NCBI GenBank assembly: GCA_963935005.1
Contig: CAWWAX010000060.1
Span: 1-8,961, forward strand
Reading direction: 5' to 3'
From: GCA-2718595 sp963935005
Lineage (GTDB): Bacteria > Gemmatimonadota > Gemmatimonadetes > Longimicrobiales > Gaopeijiaceae
Length of the DNA stretch: 8,961 nt
Part shown: positions 1-5,898 of the stretch, piece by piece
Layout of the letters: each line of letters begins with the position of its first letter
Position numbering within the stretch: position 1 is the first letter of the stretch
The notes under the pieces: model-generated
What the model saw: only the letters and a program-made list of their open reading frames with translations
Told to the model about the DNA's origin: nothing
Databases searched by the model: none
Program-made: the position numbers and the translations under genes

Positions 1-796
1 TCCCGCCTCCAAATAATTCACAAGCAATGATCAATGCGTCTCTATCGGGAGCAGATTCATCCGAAACACGATTTGCGAGAACCATATGAGTCTGTGAGAT
101 ATCTCTCTGAATATGCTTTTGCCCAGAAACCGCTTCCGTTGGACAACTAACCTCTGCACTCGATTTGCCTTCCGGGTGAGCGTCGAATAAATCCTTAGTT
201 TGTTTAACCAGAAGATCCTGATCAAAGCTACCACTACATGCGATGAGCATATCATTAACGCAATAACTATCCCTGTGAAAATCTCGAAGATTCTCGACAC
301 TCATCGAAGATATAGTTTCGGATGTTCCCATAATTGGAAGCCCATACGAGTGGCCTGCCCAAAAACCCTTGGCATGTTCGTCAAAAATATGGTCGTCAGG
401 AGTATCATTGACACCCCTCATTTCTTCCAAAACTACCTTTCGTTCTAATTCGAAATCAATTGCACGTAATTGTGGATTCAGTGCCAGGTCAGCAAGCACA
501 TCAAGAGCCAGTTCAACATCAGTCTCGAGTACGTTTGCAGAGTAACAAGTATATTCCCGAGTAGTATAAGCATCAAGATTCCCACCCAGGGACTCCAGGC
601 ATGAAGCTATTTCCCTGGCATTCCTCTTTTTAGTCCCTTTGAAAACAAGATGTTCTAGCAAGTGACTGACACCATTCAAGTTAGGACTTTCGTGGGCAGA
701 CCCTTGCTTGATCCAGATCCCAATTGAGACCGAACGGCCTCCTGTGGTTTGTTCAGCGACTACCCGAAGCCCATTATCTAGTTTGAAGTCGGCCAT
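1..796 (-). CDS. M16 family zinc metallopeptidase (MlpA/YmxG-like), N-terminal part, cut by the window edge
   Basis: Only the first 265 codons are present; the family is usually a little over 400 residues, so the C-terminal half lies beyond base 1. The translation begins MADFKLDNGLRVVAEQ. It carries the inverted zinc motif HLLEH at residues 45-49, with H45 and H49 as ligands and E48 as the catalytic base. It continues VFKGTKKR, then GGNLDAYTTREYTCYSANVL at 71-90, and ERKVVLEEM at 118-126, where E125 is the likely third zinc ligand. These are the core features of an active pitrilysin/MPP-like subunit rather than an inactive partner. The ATG at 796 is supported by an in-frame TAG four codons upstream. 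I see no Shine-Dalgarno. It lies 72 nt after pnp, as in many bacteria. No signal peptide is visible, so a cytoplasmic location is inferred. The substrate is unknown. Family call is confident; exact subfamily is not. Confidence 0.93.
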   Translation of the reverse strand, partial: MADFKLDNGLRVVAEQTTGGRSVSIGIWIKQGSAHESPNLNGVSHLLEHLVFKGTKKRNAREIASCLESLGGNLDAYTTREYTCYSANVLETDVELALDVLADLALNPQLRAIDFELERKVVLEEMRGVNDTPDDHIFDEHAKGFWAGHSYGLPIMGTSETISSMSVENLRDFHRDSYCVNDMLIACSGSFDQDLLVKQTKDLFDAHPEGKSSAEVSCPTEAVSGQKHIQRDISQTHMVLANRVSDESAPDRDALIIACELFGGG

Positions 797-820
797 CTTA
801 TATCTAGCTAAGTGAATTAT

Positions 821-835
821 TCTGGAAAACCCAGA
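821..835 (-). other. small stem-loop in the pnp-peptidase spacer
   Basis: A 5-bp perfect stem (TCTGG/CCAGA) closes a 5-nt loop within the 72-nt spacer. No U-tract follows, so it is not an intrinsic terminator. It may be an mRNA processing or stability element, or chance. Nothing else is recognisable in this spacer. Confidence 0.3.
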
Positions 836-868
836 TATTTCGTTTACAAGATTTCCTTAAAGCGATTT

Positions 869-2992
869 CTAGTCGTTGGATTTATCGGAGGCACTGGCTT
901 CCTCTAAGAGAGCAGCTTTACGAGAAAGTCTAAGTCTCCCTTTTTCATCAATAGAAAGCAATTTGACCCGAGTTATTTCTCCCGGCTTTAAAACGTCTTC
1001 GGTTTTATCGACTCGACCCTCAGCCAATTCGGAGATGTGACAAAGACCCTCGACTCCTGGGACTATTTCAATGAACGCACCAAAGGTCGTCACGTTCTTA
1101 ACTGGACCTTCATAGATCCTTCCAACTTCAGGCTCTTCCACTATCGCTTCGATCATCTCCTTAGCTCTTGCACCGGCATCACCACCTACGGCGGAAATTT
1201 TCACTAGCCCCGTATCATCTATATCAACCTGTGCTCCAGTATCCTCTTGGATAGCACGAATGGTTTTACCCTTTGGTCCAATGATCTCACCAATCTTGGA
1301 AGGATTGATTTGTATACTGATTATTCTCGGTGCGTAGGGAGACAACTCCTCACGATGTTCAGAGAGAGTTTCCTCCATACAATCCAAGATATGCAGTCGC
1401 GCTGTATGGGCTCTTTCAAGAGCTGTCTGCATTATTTCGTAGGTCAGACCATCAACCTTTATATCCATTTGAATGGCAGTGACACCCTGGGCTGTTCCAG
1501 CCACTTTAAAATCCATATCGCCCAAAGCATCCTCTAGTCCCAAAATATCGGTCAGTATTGCAACATCCTCACCTTCCTTGATCAGACCCATTGCTACCCC
1601 AGCACAGGGAGCCTTAACTGGCACACCTGCATCCATCAGTGCCAAGGATGCCCCACAGACTGAGGCCATAGAAGAAGATCCATTAGATTCAAGGATGTCG
1701 GAGACAACACGAATTGTATATGGGAACTCATCGTGTGGCGGCAACAACGGCCTTATAGCCCTTTCTGCCAACGCTCCATGACCCTGTTCGCGCCGAGAAG
1801 TACCTCTATAAGGTCTCGCTTCACCAACGCAAAATGGTGGAAAATTATAGTGCAGCATAAAGGATTTGAATATCTCGTCTGAACTTTCAATTGAATCGAC
1901 GCGCTGTTCATCTCTTGAAGTACCAAAAGTCGCTGTTACTAAAGCTTGAGTTTGACCTCTGGTAAAAAGAGCAGAACCATGGGTACGTGGAAGCAATCCG
2001 ACTTCTGAATTGATTGGCCTCACCTCATCTGTCGTCCTTCCATCCACACGTTTGCCTTCTGATAAAACCCTATTTCTTATGAGACGTTTCTCTACAGAGC
2101 GAACCACGTCCCCAACGGCTTTCTCGTGCTCAGCGTATGCAGGGTCTTCTTCTACCAGGGCTTGAACCAGGCTCTTGGTTAACTCGACCATTGCTACATT
2201 TCTTTCAGTTTTATCTGGTAGTTCTAATGCTGCATCCATCCTTCCTTCGAGCAGACCTTCCACTTTCGCAGCCAATTCTGGATCCGTTTCGACAGGGGCC
2301 CATTCCATAATCTCTGTATCTTCTTCGCCTGCAAAAAATTCCTTCTGGATTTCTATCAGTTCCTTTATTCCTTCCTGAGCTTTTTTTAATCCTTCAAGTA
2401 TTTCTTCCTCAGGCACTTCAACAGCTCCTCCTTCAACCATTAGAATTGCGTCTTCAGAACCGGCAACAACGAGATCGACGTCTGAATACTCCAACTGTTG
2501 GAAGGTTGGATTGATAACCCAATTCCCTTTTATTCGCCCAACTCTTACAGAGGCCACCAATGTGCTAAAAGGAATTTTTGAACCATTAAGAGCTACAGAA
2601 GCTCCTAACATCCCTAAAATATCCGCCGAATTCTCCTGGTCACTACTTAGAACGAAAATAGAAACTTGCGTCTCATGCTTGAAACCTTCTGGAAATAGTG
2701 GTCTCAACGGTCGGTCGGTCAGTCTACAGGACAAAATAGCATTCTCACTAGGACGACCTTCCCTCTTAAAAAAGCCACCAGGAATCTTACCAGCAGAATA
2801 ACTTCTTTCCTGAAATTCGATGGTCAATGGAAAAAATGGTAAATGGCTAGGCTTATCCTGCACAGTGGTTGCTACAAGCACCACGGTATCACCAAATTGT
2901 ACCAAACAAGATCCCTGAGCCAATCTGGCCATTCGACCTGTTTCTATGCTCAATGTGCGCCCAGCAAACTGACGTTCTACTCTTTTAATCAT
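869..2992 (-). CDS. pnp: polyribonucleotide nucleotidyltransferase (PNPase)
   Basis: 707 residues, a normal length for the family. PNPase is a trimeric 3'-5' phosphorolytic exoribonuclease that releases nucleoside diphosphates and can add tails in reverse. Domain order is complete. The first RNase PH core spans about 10-145 and holds the RNA-gripping loop FFKREGRPSE (74-83). A helical linker lies at about 240-310. The catalytic RNase PH core (about 320-540) has FMLHYNFPPFCVGEARPYRG (378-397), SNGSSSMASVCGASLALMDAG from 436 and GLEDALGDMDFKVAG (485-499). D488, D494 and K496 there match the E. coli catalytic D486, D492 and K494. The KH domain (about 557-616) has GPKG at 572-575, and S1 is at about 621-691. 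The first RNase PH copy lacks these catalytic residues, as usual. The ATG at 2992 fits family N-termini; no clear Shine-Dalgarno precedes it. It lies 179 nt after rpsO. In E. coli the equivalent leader is the site of RNase III/PNPase autoregulation; whether that applies here is unknown. Confidence 0.98.
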   Translation of the reverse strand: MIKRVERQFAGRTLSIETGRMARLAQGSCLVQFGDTVVLVATTVQDKPSHLPFFPLTIEFQERSYSAGKIPGGFFKREGRPSENAILSCRLTDRPLRPLFPEGFKHETQVSIFVLSSDQENSADILGMLGASVALNGSKIPFSTLVASVRVGRIKGNWVINPTFQQLEYSDVDLVVAGSEDAILMVEGGAVEVPEEEILEGLKKAQEGIKELIEIQKEFFAGEEDTEIMEWAPVETDPELAAKVEGLLEGRMDAALELPDKTERNVAMVELTKSLVQALVEEDPAYAEHEKAVGDVVRSVEKRLIRNRVLSEGKRVDGRTTDEVRPINSEVGLLPRTHGSALFTRGQTQALVTATFGTSRDEQRVDSIESSDEIFKSFMLHYNFPPFCVGEARPYRGTSRREQGHGALAERAIRPLLPPHDEFPYTIRVVSDILESNGSSSMASVCGASLALMDAGVPVKAPCAGVAMGLIKEGEDVAILTDILGLEDALGDMDFKVAGTAQGVTAIQMDIKVDGLTYEIMQTALERAHTARLHILDCMEETLSEHREELSPYAPRIISIQINPSKIGEIIGPKGKTIRAIQEDTGAQVDIDDTGLVKISAVGGDAGARAKEMIEAIVEEPEVGRIYEGPVKNVTTFGAFIEIVPGVEGLCHISELAEGRVDKTEDVLKPGEITRVKLLSIDEKGRLRLSRKAALLEEASASDKSND

Positions 2993-3085
2993 CCGTAATT
3001 TTCTCTGCTTATGATGGAAAAGACTACGCTCCCCATCTTATGAAATCCGTCGGGGCCTTCCCAACGAAGTATATATCATGATTGA

Positions 3086-3123
3086 GTACCCTGTGAACAC
3101 TATAAACACAGTCGAGTGGATAC
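3086..3123 (-). promoter_or_regulatory. stem-loop B in the rpsO-pnp spacer (pnp leader side)
   Basis: On the minus strand CTGTG (3111-3107) pairs with CACAG (3095-3091) around an 11-nt loop. An outer helix pairs GTA-CC (3123-3118, one bulged T) with GGTAC (3090-3086), separated from the inner helix by six unpaired bases on one side. Its outer arm uses bases that also form stem-loop A, so the two cannot coexist. There is no U-tract. Location matches where E. coli carries the RNase III-processed pnp leader hairpin; a similar role here is inference only. Confidence 0.4.
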
Positions 3124-3146
3124 CTGTTTCACAAAACCAAATCCAC
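3116..3146 (-). promoter_or_regulatory. stem-loop A just downstream of rpsO
   Basis: A perfect 6-bp helix GTGGAT/ATCCAC (3146-3141 with 3121-3116) encloses a 3x4 internal loop and a 4-bp GTTT/AAAC helix with a TGTG tetraloop. It begins 25 nt after the rpsO stop codon. No run of U follows, so read-through into pnp is expected. It may protect the rpsO 3' end or be cleaved. It competes with stem-loop B for bases 3118-3121. Confidence 0.45.
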
Positions 3147-3171
3147 AAGTCCTGAACCGATCGATTCTCTG

Positions 3172-3432
3172 TTAATGACGGAGCCCCAAGCTAGAAATCA
3201 GTTCCTCATATTGATCGGTATTTTCCTTCTTAAGGTAAGCCAACAAACGCTTTCTGCGTCCTACTAACTTAAGAAGTCCACGTCTACTATGGTGATCATG
3301 CTTGTGGTTCGCAAAGTGGGAAGTTAGGTCACGAATTCGAGCAGTCAAAATAGCAACCTGTACGGGTGCGCTACCAACGTCTTCTTCGTGAAGCCTGTAT
3401 TTCTCAATAATCTGTTCTCTACTGATTGTCAT
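3172..3432 (-). CDS. rpsO: 30S ribosomal protein S15
   Basis: 86 residues (family about 89), beginning MTISREQIIEKYRLHEED and ending ELISSLGLRH. S15 binds the 16S rRNA central domain early in 30S assembly and contributes to a bridge with the 50S subunit. Diagnostic stretches are GSAPVQVAILTARI (21-34), HFANHKHDHHSRRGLLKLVG (39-58) and RRKRLLAYLKK (59-69), including the conserved rRNA-contacting HHSRRG. A TTG at 3450 would extend the frame by six residues, but the ATG at 3432 is chosen. It lies 9 nt after a perfect GGAGG, which the longer form would translate, and it fits family N-termini. The gene has its own 111-nt leader after ribF and is followed by 179 nt before pnp, the conserved rpsO-pnp pairing. 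Autoregulation by S15 is common in bacteria, and the leader shows candidate structure. Confidence 0.98.
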   Translation of the reverse strand: MTISREQIIEKYRLHEEDVGSAPVQVAILTARIRDLTSHFANHKHDHHSRRGLLKLVGRRKRLLAYLKKENTDQYEELISSLGLRH

Positions 3433-3435
3433 AAA

Positions 3436-3472
3436 CTTTTGCCTCCGCAAGAGTTAATACTACAAGGGAAGC
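3436..3472 (-). promoter_or_regulatory. candidate rpsO translational control structure around the Shine-Dalgarno
   Basis: Two alternative pairings are visible on the minus strand. In the first, CTCTTGC (3453-3447) pairs with GCAAAAG (3442-3436), with one C-A mismatch, leaving GGAG in a 4-nt loop. In the second, GCTTCC (3472-3467) pairs with GGAGGC (3446-3441) with one G-U wobble and hides the Shine-Dalgarno. If the first stem stays formed while its GGAG loop pairs with the upstream CTTCC (3471-3467), the result is a pseudoknot. E. coli S15 represses rpsO through a pseudoknot overlapping its Shine-Dalgarno, so an S15-responsive switch is plausible. The pairings are seen; the function is inferred. 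Confidence 0.45.
3442..3446 (-). promoter_or_regulatory. Shine-Dalgarno of rpsO (GGAGG)
   Basis: GGAGG ends 9 nt before the ATG at 3432 and decides the rpsO start against the TTG at 3450. It is the only strong ribosome binding site I see in the window. Confidence 0.85.
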
Positions 3473-3493
3473 CGATCGCACTAATTGTACGAA

Positions 3494-3512
3494 TAGCCTA
3501 ATAAATTAGCTA
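3494..3512 (-). promoter_or_regulatory. stem-loop in the upstream part of the rpsO leader
   Basis: On the minus strand TAGCTAA (3512-3506) and TTAG-CTA (3501-3494, one bulged G) form a 7-bp AT-rich helix with a TTTA loop. A TACAAT hexamer (3489-3484), one mismatch from a sigma-70 -10 box, lies just after it, but no convincing -35 is spaced before it. A second short hairpin (GTTG/CAAC, 3529-3519) lies close to the ribF stop. Confidence 0.3.
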
Positions 3513-3543
3513 AACCACGTTGGATCAACAACACTAGAGGAAT

Positions 3544-4506
3544 TCATTCGGACACGTTCTCTTCAAGAATCTTTCTGGTTTTCTTTACATCCCTATCCAT
3601 TTGAGCGATCAAATCTTCGGTCGATTCGAAAGAAACTATACCTCTTAAATACTCTACCAATTCTACTTTCACCTTTGTGTTATAGATGTCTCCTTTAAAA
3701 TCTATGATATATAGCTCTAACATTTTATCTGAATCTCCAAAAGTCGGTCTCGGGCCAATATGTAAAGCTCCCATATACTCTTCTTCACCCACATGAGCTT
3801 TCACTGCATAAATACCTTCTAGCGGTAACAATTTCACCTCATCCTGTTTATCGATAATTTTCATGTTAGCAGTCGGAAACCCCAGATCTCGCCCTCTTTT
3901 ACTCCCTGTCACTACTTCGCCCACGAAGGAATACAATCTCCCCAAATCATCTTTCGCAGACTTCACATCACCACCTGAAAGAGCTCCCCTGATCTTTGAA
4001 GAAGAAATTGGCTTGCCGACGCTAAGGACTGGCGACATAACTTCAACAGAAAAATCCATCTCTTTCCCTAATTTTTCAAGCAAAGAAGCATCGCCAGCTC
4101 CTCCTTTACCAAATCGGTGGTCATATCCGACGATTAGTTCACTAAGTCCGAATCGATCGACCAGAAAATCTTCCACAAAACGTCTAGGTTCGTAAATGGA
4201 CAGATGCTTATCAAATGGGATGAACGCCACATAGTCTATGCCACATCCAGATAATATCTCTTTTTTCTCTTCATAAGTTGTCAACATCTCAGGTGCCTTA
4301 TCTGGAGATAAGACAGTCAGTGGATGGGGACGAAATGTGACCAAACAACTTTTCTTTGCCACCGCTTCAGCTCGGTTGCGAACCTTGTCGATCACTTCTC
4401 TATGCCCTCGGTGTATCCCATCAAAAGTTCCTATCGTCATCACCGTGCGGTCATGAATTAGAACATTTTGTTTGCTATCCCAGCGACCCGAGAAGTACTC
4501 TGTCAT
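3544..4506 (-). CDS. ribF: bifunctional riboflavin kinase / FAD synthetase
   Basis: 320 residues, typical length. RibF phosphorylates riboflavin to FMN and then adenylylates FMN to FAD in the cytoplasm. The N-terminal FMN adenylyltransferase domain (about 18-185) has the nucleotidyltransferase motif GTFDGIHRGH (26-35), FRPHP (58-62), VGYDHRFGKGGAGD (126-139) and ISSSKIRG (167-174), equivalent to the ISSTxIR signature. The C-terminal kinase domain (about 190-315) has GRDLGFPTAN (205-214), where the PTAN motif binds Mg-ATP, then GIYAV at 231 and LELYIIDFKGDIY (263-275), whose E264 aligns with the catalytic glutamate. Both halves look active. The start ATG at 4506 overlaps the truB stop (ATGA), so translational coupling is likely; no Shine-Dalgarno is visible. 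I see no FMN riboswitch upstream, which suits a housekeeping copy within this cluster. Confidence 0.97.
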   Translation of the reverse strand: MTEYFSGRWDSKQNVLIHDRTVMTIGTFDGIHRGHREVIDKVRNRAEAVAKKSCLVTFRPHPLTVLSPDKAPEMLTTYEEKKEILSGCGIDYVAFIPFDKHLSIYEPRRFVEDFLVDRFGLSELIVGYDHRFGKGGAGDASLLEKLGKEMDFSVEVMSPVLSVGKPISSSKIRGALSGGDVKSAKDDLGRLYSFVGEVVTGSKRGRDLGFPTANMKIIDKQDEVKLLPLEGIYAVKAHVGEEEYMGALHIGPRPTFGDSDKMLELYIIDFKGDIYNTKVKVELVEYLRGIVSFESTEDLIAQMDRDVKKTRKILEENVSE

Positions 4507-5414
4507 GCCACTGGAAGGATTTTTTTTGGTCTTATTACTTCCTGGTCGGTTTCAGCGATGCCTACCAACTCACCGTTACATAAAATCACTATTGACTCTC
4601 CATTATTGTATTCAGAATTAGGAGATCTAATGTGGATACCGTTACGCAATTTCTTAGCGATGTCCCTTCCTACATCAATAGATCGCAGATGTCCTAGAGC
4701 TTTTGAAACTTCAACCTCCGCGTTTCTGTCCGGCAACAATCCTTTCCGGAGAGAATCTGCATCAATACAATTTTCGACTGAAAATTCTCCTATCGACAGA
4801 CGACGAAGGTCACTCACATGAGCCCCCACACCCAGTAGTGTTCCCAAATCTCTAGCCAAAGATCGTATGTAAGTTCCACTAGAACATTCAACAGAGATTT
4901 TCATCGAAGGAAAATTCAATTCAGTAAGGAAAATCTTAAACACCTCGATTTTCACGGGGTCAAGTTTGACCTTTTCTCCCCTCCTCGCTTTGCGGTACAT
5001 TCGTTCACCTTGAACTTTTTTAGCAGAATACTGCGGAGGTACCTGGGAAATTTGCCCCTCAAATTCCTTTAGGCCATTGGTGATATCACTTTTGCTTAAT
5101 TGCTGCCAATTTTCATTCCTCTCGAGCACTTGACCCTTAGAATCATCAGTATCTGTAGTGACCCCCAATTGAATTGTCGCACAATATGTTTTAGGTAACA
5201 CTGTCAAATACTCGGAAATCCTCGTGGCCCATCCACTCATTATCAGGAGAAGGCCAGACGCAAATGGATCCAGTGTCCCCGAATGCCCAACTCTCGACGT
5301 GCCCAAAGAACGACGTGCCCAAAGAACGACATCATGTGAAGTGGGGCCACTAGGTTTGTCCACCAAGACAACCTTGCCAGGTTCCGATTCTAGTTTATTT
5401 CTCAGAATTTTCAT
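4503..5414 (-). CDS. truB: tRNA pseudouridine(55) synthase
   Basis: 303 residues from the chosen start. TruB converts U55 in the T loop of tRNAs to pseudouridine. The catalytic motif GHSGTLDP (43-50) contains the nucleophile D49. VVLVDKPSGPTSHDVV (15-30) precedes it. KTY (75-77), PPQYSAKKVQGERMYRKARR (126-145) and CSSGTYIRSLARDLG (177-191) follow in family order. The tail from about 235 (GIHIRSP, VILCNGELVGIAE) is PUA-like and would aid tRNA binding. I chose the ATG at 5414 (MKILRNKLES), which overlaps rbfA by 20 bp. A GTG at 5441 would lengthen the overlap to 47 bp and adds nothing matching the family. Neither start has a good Shine-Dalgarno, so re-initiation after rbfA is likely. The stop overlaps the ribF start. 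An exact period-16 DNA repeat lies within codons 29-40. Confidence 0.96.
   Translation of the reverse strand: MKILRNKLESEPGKVVLVDKPSGPTSHDVVLWARRSLGTSRVGHSGTLDPFASGLLLIMSGWATRISEYLTVLPKTYCATIQLGVTTDTDDSKGQVLERNENWQQLSKSDITNGLKEFEGQISQVPPQYSAKKVQGERMYRKARRGEKVKLDPVKIEVFKIFLTELNFPSMKISVECSSGTYIRSLARDLGTLLGVGAHVSDLRRLSIGEFSVENCIDADSLRKGLLPDRNAEVEVSKALGHLRSIDVGRDIAKKLRNGIHIRSPNSEYNNGESIVILCNGELVGIAETDQEVIRPKKILPVA
5295..5330 (-). repeat. 36-nt exact period-16 tandem repeat inside truB
   Basis: The unit TTCTTTGGGCACGTCG occurs twice back to back, preceded by four bases (GTCG) that continue the period. It encodes residues 29-40 of TruB (VVLWARRSLGTS). Because 16 is not a multiple of three, the two copies are read in different frames (VLWARR, then RSLGTS). 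Yet the spacing between the flanking motifs SHDVV and VGHSGTLDP is normal for the family, so the gene is not frame-shifted. Confidence 0.9.
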
Positions 5415-5781
5415 CTGATAGAATTGGGTCTTCTGGATCACTTTGATTTATTTCCGCTAAAGCTTTCTCTATGTTCCGGACGTGTGAAAAACTTTTGTCT
5501 TCCAGGAACCGTAATTCAGGAGTCCGTCGAATTTTCAGTACTTTGGCTAACGAGCTCCGAATAAAACCTTGAGCCGCAACGAGACCTTCCAGAGCGTCCT
5601 TCTGCTCTTGTACAGTCCCTGAGACCTGAACATAAACTCTTGCTAACCAAAGGTCAGATGTAACTTCGACACCCGTGACAACAACTTCACCAATTCTAGG
5701 ATCCCTGACGTCTCTGGTGAGAATCCCCATAATCTCTCTGCGGAACTGTTCATTCAGCCTGGTCAAGCGTTGATTACTCAC
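5395..5781 (-). CDS. rbfA: 30S ribosome-binding factor A
   Basis: 128 residues from the chosen GTG. RbfA is a small KH-fold protein that binds the pre-30S subunit near the 16S 5' helix, supports late maturation and aids cold adaptation. Matching family features are LTRLNEQFRREIMGILTRDV (6-25), DPRIG (27-31), VTGVEVTSDLWLARVYVQV (35-53), GFIRSSLAKVLKIRRTPEL (72-90) and RFLED (91-95), ending in an acidic tail. The GTG at 5781 (MSNQRLTRLNEQ) matches the usual start and follows a weak AGG about 6 nt upstream. The frame stays open to another GTG at 5874, but those extra 31 residues (cysteine-rich, with LLYNKTIQQ) do not resemble the family. The 3' end overlaps truB by 20 bp. The gene is 117 nt after infB, without the ylxP gene some bacteria carry there. 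Confidence 0.94.
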   Translation of the reverse strand: MSNQRLTRLNEQFRREIMGILTRDVRDPRIGEVVVTGVEVTSDLWLARVYVQVSGTVQEQKDALEGLVAAQGFIRSSLAKVLKIRRTPELRFLEDKSFSHVRNIEKALAEINQSDPEDPILSDENSEK

Positions 5782-5858
5782 AACTGACCTAGCCCTGTTC
5801 GGATGGAAACACTGTACGCAAAGGTTATCTTGCTGGATAGTCTTGTTATACAAAAGGA

Positions 5859-5883
5859 CATAGGGTTGCCCCACTTATCTATG
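5859..5883 (-). other. stem-loop in the infB-rbfA spacer
   Basis: On the minus strand CATAG (5883-5879) pairs with CTATG (5863-5859), and GG/CC pairs stack inside with a 7-nt bulge on the 5' side. A short stretch TCCTTTTG follows, too weak a U-tract to call a terminator. It starts 16 nt after the infB stop. The rest of the 117-nt spacer shows no credible gene and no clear promoter. Confidence 0.3.
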
Positions 5884-5898
5884 ATCGAAAACAAACCA

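Noticed and set aside
31..448. Two short open frames near the window start (one on each strand), hydrophobic at one end
   Set aside because: Both overlap the M16 peptidase frame, which runs open from 796 to base 1 with HLLEH and further family motifs.
1247..1537. Plus-strand open frames opposite pnp (also 1473-1781, 2175-2378, 2511-2801)
   Set aside because: They lie antisense to a complete, strongly conserved PNPase gene. Their translations are low-complexity or family-free, and none has a convincing ribosome binding site.
3020..3062. Possible sigma-70 promoter for pnp on the minus strand (TTGGGA then TAAGAT about 18 nt later)
   Set aside because: Each hexamer has only about four of six consensus matches, too weak to call without start-site data.
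2993..3171. Intrinsic terminator after rpsO
   Set aside because: The stem-loops present are not followed by a U-tract on the transcribed strand.
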